Shown here: piece by piece, positions 33,349 through 44,121 of the stretch | Layout: each line of letters begins with the position of its first letter | How positions within the stretch are numbered: position 1 is the stretch's first letter | Assembly: GCA_907163345.1 (NCBI GenBank) | Contig: CAJQUN010000058.1 | Span: forward strand, 434,001-498,000 | Reading direction: 5' to 3' | Length of the DNA: 64,000 nucleotides | Source of the DNA: Haberlea rhodopensis | Taxonomy: Eukaryota > Streptophyta > Magnoliopsida > Lamiales > Gesneriaceae | Program-made: the position numbers and the translations under genes | Notes under the pieces: generated by a model | What the model was told of the DNA's origin: nothing | What the model saw: only the letters and a program-made list of their open reading frames with translations | Database searches by the model: none

Positions 33349-34851
33349 TGGTAGCGTTTATCGTGTACGCCCAAATTAACCCTTCTTCAGTTAATGACAA
33401 GTATGTAGTAGTTGAAGTAGGGATCGATCTCACAGGGAAGGTAAATTTATTTCGTGCCAAAAACGAATAGTAACAAAAGGGGGTTTTAGGATGAATTATT
33501 ACTACTAAGCAAATTCTATAATTAAACTAATTAACGAGATTAACTAAGATGATTTAAACTTATGAGAGTGAAGCGATTCTTGGTTTCCAGGTAACCGTAC
33601 TTTTGGAAAATTATCTTTTAGTCATCAAATCAAAACATTCGAATTCTTTCAATTATCTGTCGATTGGAAATTCAATTCCTACTCATCTTATTCGTAGTTA
33701 AAGAGAAAACAGCATTCAATTCAACCCTTACCAAATCTCTAATCACCACTACAGCCGTTAATGATTAAATCAATGATAGTTTCAAAACTAATGAGTTCGA
33801 TAAATCTAATCATGAAAACTACAGCCGTTAAAATTGATTATTCAACCGTTTCTCCTAAGAATTCAATAACACCTACAGCCGGTTAATTATTGATCTTAGT
33901 TGTTACTTAACAAACTATCGATTATGCAATTGAATATTAGGTGATCGGTCTAATACACAAACACAACAATTATGGAATTCGAAATCTGAGAAACGAATTG
34001 AAATCGAAATAAAATTCAACAATCAAACCAAATTCTCATAAAAGGTTCAATTCCAAAAGCAGGTATCCCTTCAACCAAGAATCGAAGAGTTTTAGCCTAG
34101 CATAATTAAATCTAAAAACAATAAAAATTCAATGGAAAACATTAAATAAATAAAGGAAAAGAAATTACTATTATAAATCACGATTCCGGCTTGTCGATTC
34201 CGGTTCCGTTCTTCGTTGTTCTTGAAGAAAACTTGAAAACAAGTTAATCTAAAATCTCTAAAAATTCTAAGAGTATGAAAAACTATCAAAAACTGCTGCT
34301 AATGAGGCTTGTCTTCGAGTTTTAGGGTATGGAAGTGATAAATATGGGATACAATCTTTTAAACATGGTAAAAGACTCAATTTCCAAATTTCCGGACTCT
34401 TCGGCGATCGATCGCCTTGAATGTGGCGATCGATCGCTGCATTATTTTTTTTTCCGGAAAAGTCATTGAGGCGATCGATCGCTATAAAGTGGCGATCGAT
34501 CGCCGAGCTTCAGTGGACTTTGGCGATCGATCGCCACTTCTTCGCGATCGATCGCTGACTCTTCAAATTTGATGAAAATGTTTCTGTCCATAGGCGATCG
34601 ATTGCCTCTTCCGGGCGATCGATTGCCACCTCCAAAATTACGTTTTTGCCCTTTTCTTGATCAACTTTGAGTCCTTGTCATGTCCATGTCTCTCCTTGGT
34701 CTTTACTCATCGCTTTTAGCTCGTTTTCTTCGATTGTACCTATAATTACACAAATATACGATTAGGTAGCATACGTATCAATTTATCTATCAAAACCTAC
34801 CAAATCGTAGACAATTAAGCACTCAAGATGTGTCTATTTCTAGTCACATCA
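33349..34851 (-). repeat. 5' LTR of the Athila element
   Basis: 1,503 bp, TG...CA ends. Palindrome array at 34403-34627 matching that of the other LTR. Confidence 0.95.
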
Positions 34852-34856
34852 CAAAA

Positions 34857-37487
34857 CTTCATAAGGATGGAGTATTGGATTCATTTGATTTTGAATCATA
34901 TGAAACATGTGAATCTTGTTTAATGGGCAAGATGACTAAATATCCTTTCAAGGGACATGTTGAAAGGACAAATGATTTATTGAGTCTCATACATAGTGAT
35001 GTATGTGGACCAATAAGCACACATGCTAGAGGTGGTTTTCAATACTTCTTTATATTTACTGATGACTTCAGTAGATATGGGTATGTGTATCTTATGAAAC
35101 ATAAGCATGAAACCTTTGAAAAGTTCAAGGATTTCAAGAATGAAGTACAAAACCAACTTGGTAAAAGTATCAAAAACCTTCGATCAGATCGAGGAGGTGA
35201 ATACCTAAGCCAAGAGTTTCATGACTATCTAAAGGAGTGTGGGATAGTCCCACAACTCACTCCTCCGTATACTCCACAATGGAATGGTGTATCCGAAAGG
35301 AGGAATCGAACCTTGTTAGACATGGTTCGATCAATGATGATCATGTAGATCTTCGATATCCTTTTGGGGACATGCTTTAGAAACAACAATATTCATATTG
35401 AACCATGTTCCATCAAAATCAGTGGAAAAGACACCATATGAGATATGGACTGGGAAACGTCCTAGTATGTCTTTTATGAAGATTTGGGGTTGTGAGGCTT
35501 TCGTGAGACGTCACGCCTCTAACAAACTTGGACCCAAATCTGATAAGTGTTTATTTGTGGGGTATCCTAAGGAAACGAAATGATACTATTTCTATTATCC
35601 CATCGAGAACAAAGTGGTTGTTGCTCGGACTGGTGTCTTTCTTGAAAGAGAATTTATTTCTAGAAAAACCAGTGGGAGACATATAGAACTTAGTGAAGTT
35701 CAACCACAAGAAAACACTGAACATGATATTGAGATGGAAACAGAGCAGTCACCACAAGTTGTTGTGGATGAAGTGCCTGCTCAAGAGACACAAGCCCAGC
35801 GTAGGTCTGTAAGAGAACACCGGGAGCCACAGAGATATGGATTTCTTGTGACTCAACAAGGTGACTTACTACTTATTGATGAGGATGAGCCGTCATCTTA
35901 TCAAGAAGCTATAATGGGCACTGATTATGAGAAATGGCAAGAGGCCATGAAATCTGAGATGGAATCCATGTATGCAAACCAAGTATGGACTTTGGTTGAC
36001 CCACCTGAAGGGGTGAGACCCATAGGGTGCAAATGGATTTTCAAGAAGAAGACTGACATGGATGGTAATGTACAAACCTTTAAAGGTCGACTGGTAGCAA
36101 AAGGTTTCAAACAAATTCATAGTATTGACTATGATGAAACGTTTTCACCAGTTGCCATGGTCAAATCCATTAGGATCTTACTTGCAATAGCTGCATTTCA
36201 TGTGAAATTTGGCAGATGGATGTCAAAACAGCTTTCCTTAATGGAAATCTGCTTGAGGATGTGTACATGACACAGCCCGAGGGTTTTGTCGATCCAAAGG
36301 ATGCTGGAAAGATATGCAAGCTACAACGATCCATTTATGGATTGAAGCAAGCTTCTCGGAGTTGGAATCTTCGTTTTGATGATGCAGTCAAAGAGTTTGG
36401 TTTCATCAAAAATGTAGATGAACCTTGTGTCTACAAGAAGGTCAGTGGGAGCATAATTATTTTCCTAATATTGTATGTAGATGACATACTTCTAATTGAG
36501 AATGATATCCCTGCCTTACAATCTGTAAAGATTTGGCTAGGGAATTGGTTTTCTATGAAAGACTTGGGTGAAGCCACCTATGTATTAGGTATCAAGATCT
36601 ATAGAGATAGATCAAGAAGATTACTTGGCCTAAGTCAAAGTACATACATAGACAAAGTGTTGAAACGGTTTAGCATGCAAGAATCAAAGAAAGGATTCGT
36701 GCCTATGACACATGGGATACATTTCTTTAAGGATCAGTTTCCTTCAACACCAGATGAGAGACAACGCATGAGTAAGATTCCATATGCGTCAGCTATTGGA
36801 TCTATCATGTATGACATGATATGTACTCCTCCCGATGTCTCGTATGATTTGAGCATGACGAGCAGATATCAAGTTGATCCAGGTGAATGTCACTGGATTG
36901 CAGTCAAGAATATCCTGAAGTACTTGAGAAGAACTAAGGATACATTCTTGATTTATGGAGGTGAGGAAGAGCTCAATGTAATAGGTTACACTGATGCAAG
37001 TTTCCAAACCGACAAAGATGATTTTCGATCGCAATCAGGATATGTGTTTTGCCTAAATGGAGGTGCTGTAAGCTGGAAGATTTAAAAGCAAGAGACAGTA
37101 GCCGATTCTACAACTGAAGCTGAATACATTGCTGCCTCAGATGCAGCAAAGGAGGCTGTTTGGATCAAGAAGTTCATTTCTGAACTTGGGGTGATGCCTA
37201 GCATACTAGATCCGATTGAACTCTATTATGACAACAATGGAGCCATCGCATTGGCTAAGGAACTTAGATCTCACCAAAGATCCAAGCACATACTTCGGCC
37301 CTTTCATTTCATTCGAGAAATCGTTGAAAGAGGAGATGTAAAAATATGCAAAGTACCAACTGATGATAATGTATCTGACCCACTGACGAAGCCACTATCA
37401 CAGCAGAAGCATGATCGTCATACTAGATCTCTAGGCATTCGTCATACTAGATCTCTAAGCATTAAGTATATGTCTGATTGGTCTTAG
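34857..37487 (+). pseudogene. Integrase, reverse transcriptase and RNase H of copia copy 1, broken
   Basis: Continues the reading cut at 24967. Integrase: CESCLMGKM (zinc-binding pair), HSDVCGP, FTDDFSRYGY, SDRGGEYLS and NGVSERRNR. A TAG at about 35346 and a frame change to 35398 interrupt it; a TGA stands at about 35581. RT: WTLVDPPEGVRPIGCKWIFK, DYDETFSPVAM, a frame change near 36200, MDVKTAFLNGNL, and YVDDILLI (catalytic, about 36473). RNase H: GYTDASFQTDKD, TEAEYIAASDA and the C-terminal SKHILRPFHF, with a TAA at about 37083. RNase H last is typical Ty1/copia. Copy 2 covers only the first half of this region. Confidence 0.93.
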
Positions 37488-37488
37488 T

Positions 37489-37502
37489 GCAAGTGGGAGA
37501 TT
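37489..37502 (+). promoter_or_regulatory. Polypurine tract of copia copy 1
   Basis: GCAAGTGGGAGATT directly before the 3' LTR start TGTTGGGAT; standard position for second-strand priming. Confidence 0.85.
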
Positions 37503-38987
37503 TGTTGGGATATGCCCTAAGACAAGTATTAGATGATTGTTTATGACATAAAATGTATTATGATTTTAATAATGGCAAATCAATATTATATATTATTCGA
37601 ATATCTGTGCAATATGAATTGATATATAAGTTAATGTCCTTAGAATAATATTGTATTGTTCTTAAAGATTGTCCCTAGTCAAGTATTATCATAAATCAGG
37701 ATAATGATAACACATTGAGACTAGTATGTTTTGATTGATGAATTAATTCATGGATATGAGATATCAAATCAACACATGGGTACATGTTAAAGAACAATGT
37801 ACTGGACAGACCCACCATGAGAATGCTACATGGATAATTATATGAGTGTCATAAGCAATTCTCATAGTGATAATAATGTATGTAATCCTTACGACTTGAG
37901 ATCATCAGAGATCCCAACATAAGGAGTTATGTATCTTGATATTGTCAAACGTTACCTGTAACAGGGTAAACTATAAAGGCAACTATTGGATACACTACGA
38001 ATTATGTAGAGGGATGTTGATTGATCAAGATAGGATTTGTCCCTCCTATATAACAGGAGAAGTGTTTGGGCCCTTGATCAAGTAAGACTAAAATGCATGG
38101 CCATGCTCGAATGAGTCGATATATGATATCGACTTATTCGTTTATTCTAGTTCTACTTGGGGATCAAGAAATAGAGATTGAATATACGAGTATGACTATT
38201 CCATGACTCGTGTTCAATCTAAACACAGTGGACAAAGGGATTAAGTTACATGGTTAATATTATCACAAGTTAGGTTATGTCGAGTCAATGACATTCTTGT
38301 AATTTGGGTAGCCTTGATGTGTTGCTAGATACCGCTCATTGCTTGTGACATAAAATGAGAATTTATGTCACTGCCAACATTGCAAGATCCTATCGGGTCG
38401 CACAAAAGATTAAATCGAAAAGGGAATTAAATTCATTGGATGAATTAATTAATTAAGAAGAGTCTTAATTATAAGATTATGAGGATTTAATTAAATCATG
38501 GGTTTGGGCCCATGAGACTTTAAGAAAGTCTTGAACCTTTAATTAAAGCCTAATATATAATTAGCTAACAAGTGAATGTTTAATTAAGTGTTAATTCATT
38601 CATAACCTAGCCTCCACCAAAAACCCACCTTAAGAGCCGCCGCCTCTCATCATCTCTCGGCCATCATCGCCGCCGTGAAAAGTGAGATCCGGCCATCGTT
38701 TTCGATTGAGAATCGGAGGTGGTTTTTGATCCGGTTTAAGAACAGTCTAGCAACTTGTTCTTAAACGCTCCTTTTCGATTTGATCATGTGGATACCATAG
38801 AGACAAAGGTGAAAACTTTTGTTCGTGACTCGTGGTGCTAAATCGTGGAGCTTCTGCATCAAACACGCTACAAGGGTGAGACTCTATTATTCAAATCCCG
38901 ATATGAATCCTTTGTATAGATCCTTGGCTGTAATCCAATTTTTTTATTATTATTCCGCTGCGTTGTATGCTCATTGGATTACTTACA
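37503..38987 (+). repeat. 3' LTR of copia copy 1
   Basis: 1,485 bp, aligned along its whole length with 20275-21764. Followed by the target duplication GAAGT. Confidence 0.95.
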
Positions 38988-38992
38988 GAAGT

Positions 38993-40450
38993 TACTCCAG
39001 AAACCCTGTTGCTATTAAAAATGCATTACAAGAAGAAGTTCCACAACCTGAAACTCCCTCGAAGAGCAAATCACTCTAGAGGATGTAAAAAAGGAAAATT
39101 CGGAGGAACTACAATGAGGATCCTCTGGCATGGTGGAACAAGAATGAGCTCAAAGCCACCTTGAAGGTGAAAGATGGAAAAGAAAATGAGTTCGTTAGAT
39201 TCAAACCAATCCCCATGAATATGGAAGATCGGAGGGATATGCAGAATATACTTAAGGAACATCTTGACCTTAAGTTAATCTCAGCAGGTGTTTCTCCATA
39301 TAGCAGTCTAGGATTCCTTGTTCGGAATCACGAAGAAATCAAAAGAAAAATGCCAAGATTAGTAATTAAATACAAAGGAATCAACGACATCATGGATTTC
39401 GAAGGATATTTTATCCCAAGCAGAGAACATTTGGTGAATAAGATCAAGAATGCCAATGTGTTTTTCTAAATTCGATTGTAATTCTGGATTTTACCATATT
39501 AAGATGGAGGAATCAAGCAAAAAGTTCACAGCATTCTCCACACCACAAGTACATTATATCTGGAATGTCATGACAATGGGATTGACAAATGCTCCCCAGA
39601 TATTCTAAAGGAAGATGGATAATCTTTTTAAGGATTACTTCAGTTTCATGTTCGTGTATATTAATGACATTATAACATGAAAGAGCATATTACACATTTG
39701 GCAATCTTTTCAGATGTTTGCTACAAGGAAGGATTAGTGCTATCCGAAAGGAAAACAGTGATTGCCACAAAACAGATCGAGTTCCTCGGAATTGAGATCG
39801 ATGAATCTTGAATTATCTTGCAGAATCATATTGTAGAAAAGGTGCAAGGATGTCCAGATGACCTCAAGGATTTAAAGCAACTTCAGAGTTTTCTGGGAGT
39901 TGTTAATTTTGTTGGAATATTCATCAACAATCTAGTAAACCACCGGAAGGTATTCAGTCCACTATTCAAGAATGATGTTCAGTTTGAGTGGAATGAAGAT
40001 CACAGACGAGCTGTCAAACAGCTTAAAGAAGTTTGCAGGCAACTACCAAAGCTTGCAATTCCAAACGACGAGGATGAACTGATATTATATATCGATGCCA
40101 GTGATCATTGGTGAACTGCAGTACTTATGAAGGCCACACCAGAAGGAGAAGTGACATGCATATATTGCAGCGGTTTAATTGACAATAGCGAAGTTATCAG
40201 ATGGCACATCAACGAGAAGGAGTTCTTTGCAATTCGAAAGGCTTTTAAAAATTGGCCATTATTCTTACTTGCAAAAAAGTTTATCTTAAAAATAGATACT
40301 ATCAGTGTAAAGTCTTTTCTAAATAGAAAATTGAATCAAAACCAGAAAATGCTAGATTTTTAAGATAGCAAGCTGAATGCCAATATTATGATTATGATAT
40401 TGTAATAGTGAAATCTGATAAAAATGGTCTTGCAAATTTCTTAACACGAG
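38993..40450 (+). pseudogene. Caulimovirid reverse transcriptase and RNase H, broken
   Basis: In the living virus this enzyme copies the pregenomic RNA. Visible parts: a stretch with VSPYSSLGFLVRN (about 39285-39330) in the fingers region; a GFYHIKMEE-like and LTNAPQIF-like palm region (39480-39610) with stops; the catalytic site as YIND rather than Y-x-D-D (about 39658); a connection with LQSFLGVVNF (about 39885); and an RNase H with LYIDASD (about 40086) and INEKEFFAIRKAF (about 40210). Stops and frame changes occur about every 100-300 bases. The copia lies between the protease-like and RT regions. Confidence 0.8.
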
Positions 40451-40739
40451 ATGGAGGGACACATTGCTAGCGATACCCTCAAACGAGTGAGGAATCTTAG
40501 GGAAAACCTTGAGATCAGAGAACGAGACTTTGGGACACTTTGTCTCAATTATGAGGTCACAGGACGGCTTCAACGAGCAGATCAGGAACTTGTTACTGAT
40601 CACATATGCGCATACTTTCGGGACCATGAACTTTTGTTTGAAGTCTTGAAAGGGCTCATCCTCTCCGTACCTCTAACGGTGCAAAAATGAGTGTTTAAAA
40701 AATGGGACTCATCTAACCTGGAGGCAAGGGATTCAAGTA

Positions 40740-41672
40740 CCCCTGTCACGAGTGCTGCAGATGATGCATTCTTTTAGGATGTATAAGTTGTAGCGAATGT
40801 TGAGGTGTCATCACAATCTGAACCTTCAAGTCAACCCAGCACCTCTGGGGTAAACGAGGGAGAGTTGAACATTAGGCCAATGATTGGCACCTCTAGGGTT
40901 CAAACTAATGATGATTTAGTTTCTTCACCTATGCAGGATTGCCAATGCACTTCGGAGAAACTAATAACCAGACAGTGTATCAAAACAGACAAAACTATTG
41001 TTGATATCTCCGAAAATATCCGAGGGTTTGGATGAAGCTAGTAAACCATCCAAACGAAGTTCGATAATAGTATATTTTTGGAGCTCTTGCTTCGGTTTAT
41101 ACTGTTGCACCAGTATTCTCTGAAATTTCAAAATTAGCAAAATGGATCAGAGAAGCTATTCACGATACATGGGCAAATAATCCACATTTGGCTAATATCT
41201 TGGAGTTGTATTTTTTCAGTGCTGCTCCAGAACCAGCGAAGAAGGGCTTCATTGAAGCTTTTCATTTTATCAAGCTCATACGACCAGATGAAGTGTCAAC
41301 CAAGCTTTTGGGTTTGTCTAACCAAGATGGACAAAGTCAAATACTCATTTAAGTTCTTTCAGAATTCAGCCAACGGTACTTTCATGCTAAATTCCATGAC
41401 AGGAACATCAACGAGATTTGCTGAAGAACTCTTGAAACCAAAGAGGAGAACTCTTTGGAAAAACAAGATTCCGACAGGAAAAGAAACTTACCAAAAATTC
41501 TGCAACATGGCACACATTGGCCGATGGATAGATCATATTTGTCAAATATGCCCGGAGCAGAAAGAACCAGAATTCAGGGAAAGGATTCCGATCCTCAGAG
41601 GCAGAAAAAGACAAAAAACCTGCTGACAAGAGAGCCCGTCTCCCTAAAGCTCGGGGACCACAAAAACAAATA
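40740..41672 (+). pseudogene. Downstream ORF of the endogenous caulimovirid, possible transactivator relic
   Basis: Readings 40805-41035, 41219-41626 and 41455-41673, in shifting frames, lie after RNase H and before the viral promoter. A frame around 41070-41290 holds an aromatic, charged stretch (SKLAKWIREAIHDTW and KKGFIEAFHFIKLI). In caulimoviruses, cavemoviruses and solendoviruses the ORF at this place is the inclusion-body/translational transactivator protein. The sequence similarity is too weak for me to confirm this, so the role is inferred from position. Confidence 0.4.
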
Positions 41673-41885
41673 ATGTAAAGATTCTCCAAAAAAGGAAAAG
41701 GCGTGGACCATTAAAAATTAGTGCGATAACTGTTAAACACAATCGGACAAAATAATGGACCACTCGCAAGAAAAATTGACACACTCAGACAAAGATGTCA
41801 GACCACGTGAAAGTTAAGGTACACACATAGGCACACTCAACAATTATCAAGATTTAGAATCCGAAGTTCAAGTCCGGATTCATGC

Positions 41886-41895
41886 CTATATAAAG
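41886..41895 (+). promoter_or_regulatory. TATA box of the probable pregenomic RNA promoter
   Basis: CTATATAAAG downstream of the last viral ORF. AATAAA follows at 41947-41952 and AATAAA-like words near 42165. A polyadenylation signal shortly after the transcription start is typical of caulimovirids, whose terminally redundant RNA bypasses it once. Confidence 0.55.
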
Positions 41896-42420
41896 GCATC
41901 CATTCAGGAAGCTAAGGACATCGAAAATACTCCATAGTTTTCTAAGAATAAAAATTGTAGTCTCCAAGCTTTGTAACCTTTCCACTTTCATAACTTGGTA
42001 ATATTCTCTTTCTTTTCTTTCTTTAGTAATCAATTGTAATATTGTTCTGTTTTTGTGTATGTGTTCTTGAGTCAAGCCTCATCTATATGAGAGGCTAAAC
42101 AAGTTCGTCTCCTCCCAAAAGGAGACGTTTTAATGTAATAGATATTATAAGTATTTCCAGAATAAAAATAAGGATGTTTCCCATCTATCTCCCATATTTC
42201 TTTAAATCTTTCTTATATCTTGATTATACCTTACGCCCTAAGGTAGGAAACGAATTAGGGCTGTGATGTGTGATTTCTGAAGGACTCGATAACTTGCAGA
42301 CTAACCTCGCCTGAGGGGCTGAGGTTGGATGGTGATGAGCCATTTGTAAAACAGCCTGAGGGTAGTAATTTTTCGACTGGTAGCTTTACAAACCACCTCA
42401 CCTGGTGCCATTATGGTCAA

Positions 42421-43081
42421 AATAGTATATTTAAGTATGTTAAAATTTTATTGTAATTCGGAAGCATGATGGGTTGTTATTTATTTTACATAGTATAAGG
42501 AAATGTTAGGGCTTAATATTTATCACGAACTGTGAGTCCTTTGCAAAAGTATGCTCTTGAGTTTTGTCGAGATAACAGAAACTGAAGGATCTCATGTTTA
42601 TTAAAGCCTCTGCATGACAAATTCATATATGTAAGGGTATTATGGTCTTAAAAAAAGAAGGGAGTGAGTAAACAACAATTTTATTTGAAACTATGGAGGA
42701 ATCTCTTGAAAATCTTATAGTATGGAGTAAATCCAAAATGGAAAGTAGGTTTGGGGAGTTTTTTCCAATTTCCTCTAACTTTAACTTGCATTTTTATATT
42801 TTAAAATTTCCCTTAAATTTATTCCTAACTTTCGATTGTAACTACTTTCAAGATTTCTCTTTTTTTGTTGTTATTATCATTCTTGTGGTGCCACAAAATA
42901 TGCAATCATGCTTATTAATGATTTAACATATGTCATGATGCTATATGATTGTATAATGTTTCTGGTCATGACACATAATACCAATTATTAAGAGAAAATA
43001 AATACAGCTAAAAACTATTTAATGTAAAAATTACTTGGACATAATTATCTATTGCTCGAAATTTAATAAACTTGTTAGAAT
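42421..43081. other. AT-rich sequence without recognised gene
   Basis: One short ORF of 77 codons (42693-42926) without a known pattern. Nothing else seen. Confidence 0.55.
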
Positions 43082-43649
43082 TTGCCCTGACCAAGAGTCA
43101 TGAACAGACCCGTGGTCAACAGAATAGTTTATCGGTTCAATGGTTCGACGGGTCGGATACGTAACTAGGTCAAGTCTATAGACAGGCCGGTTAATGGTCA
43201 TAATTTTCTAACACGTGAACTTGTGATTAATCGACGGTTCAATGTTTTATTTTAATTTTTCTTAATTTTAAATTTAAAACATGTTATAATGTAGATTTGA
43301 AATCATGACCTCTAACTTGAATAATTAGCTTCAATCACTAAGTTATAAGAGCTTTGTTGACCTAAATGGAGTGTTATAATTATATATATTAATCAAAAAA
43401 ATATATCTTACATATTTTGATTATTTGAGCTTAAATTATTTCACGTTATTTTATGATTATTCTATAGACGAATACATTCAAATACTTTGTACACATTTTC
43501 AAATTAGTAATATTTTTACATTTTTTTAAAAAAATAAAGGTCAAACTTTAACCGTAACCGGCGGTTCATGAACCGAAACCATCTAAGAATGTTAAGGTTA
43601 AGGGCCGATGTTTTTTGAACCTGCGATTCGGAAACGTGGTCAGGTCTCA
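43082..43649. mobile_element. Non-autonomous TIR element (hAT-like MITE)
   Basis: Inverted ends TTGCCCTGACCA and, in reverse complement, TGAGACCTGACCA, with TTAGAAT duplicated on both sides (43075-43081 and 43650-43656). Subterminal GGTTCA/TGAACC words appear at both ends. 568 bp, no ORF. Confidence 0.65.
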
Positions 43650-44039
43650 TTAGAATATGGTGACTTTCATTTTAATTTTTCATGAGAATACCAAGATAAT
43701 CATTTTACAAAAGTTTATATTAAAACAGCTGAGAATTAAAAGTTTTATCTAAAAAATAATTTTACTAATTTCTCGTACAAAGAACATATTAGATATAATA
43801 ATATTTTGGTAAAGCATGTTTGTCGATAAATATTTTATCTGGATATAGAAATATCAGGAGTGAATTTTCTAAATAACTTTTTCTGATTTTTTTATACATA
43901 AATTTGTAAATCCCATGATATTTAAAACATTTTAAATTCTCTTAAATATTCGAGTCATATAACTTAAAATATACACCAAGAGAAATAAATGCCTTAAAAA
44001 CGGTGGACAAATAATAATAAAAACCAAAAAATAACTACT

Positions 44040-44121
44040 TGTTATGAAATACGTTTTTACACAATTAACACATGCATTAATTAACACATGAATTAATTGT
44101 GTTAAAATGTATTTCATAACA
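44040..44121 (-). repeat. 82-bp imperfect palindrome at the start of an old copia LTR
   Basis: TGTTATGAAATACGTTTTTA at the left pairs with an inverted copy ending CATAACA at 44121. On the minus strand an A/G tract (CAAGGGGAAG, 44122-44131) precedes TGTTATGAAATAC, so 44121 is read as the first base of a copia 3' LTR. The far LTR border is unclear. Confidence 0.6.

Larger units (their letters stand above)
24968..34851 (-). mobile_element. Athila-type Ty3/gypsy retrotransposon, 9.9 kb, nested in copia copy 1
   Basis: LTRs at 33349-34851 (5') and 24968-26459 (3') read TGATGTGACTAG...GCTACCA on the minus strand. The 5-bp duplication CAAAA is at 24963-24967 and 34852-34856, and removing the insert restores the copia reading. 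The primer site (TGGCGCCTGTTGCCGGGG) is the type used by Athila elements, and the RT carries FMDD, an Athila hallmark. Order on the minus strand: gag, protease, RT, RNase H, integrase, then a 1.4-kb spacer without an env-like ORF. Frameshifts and stops interrupt it. Confidence 0.95.
20275..38987 (+). mobile_element. Ty1/copia retrotransposon (copy 1), 18.7 kb including a nested Athila element
   Basis: LTRs at 20275-21764 and 37503-38987 start TGTTGGGATATGCCC and end GGATTACTTACA. The 5-bp duplication GAAGT lies at 20270-20274 and 38988-38992. An initiator-tRNA primer site follows the 5' LTR, and a purine tract (AGTGGGAGATT) precedes the 3' LTR. The gene order gag, protease, integrase, RT, RNase H is that of Ty1/copia. 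Without the nested element it is about 8.8 kb. A second copy of the same family lies at 45999-60409 in inverse orientation. Several stops and frameshifts make it non-autonomous. Confidence 0.95.
38993..42420 (+). mobile_element. Endogenous caulimovirid, right part
   Basis: Resumes the pararetrovirus at the copia target duplication. Contains RT/RNase H relics, one downstream ORF region, then a TATA box and polyadenylation signals. Together with 16371-20274 it makes about 7.3 kb, close to a full caulimovirid genome. The right border is not marked by any repeat and is approximate. Confidence 0.7.
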
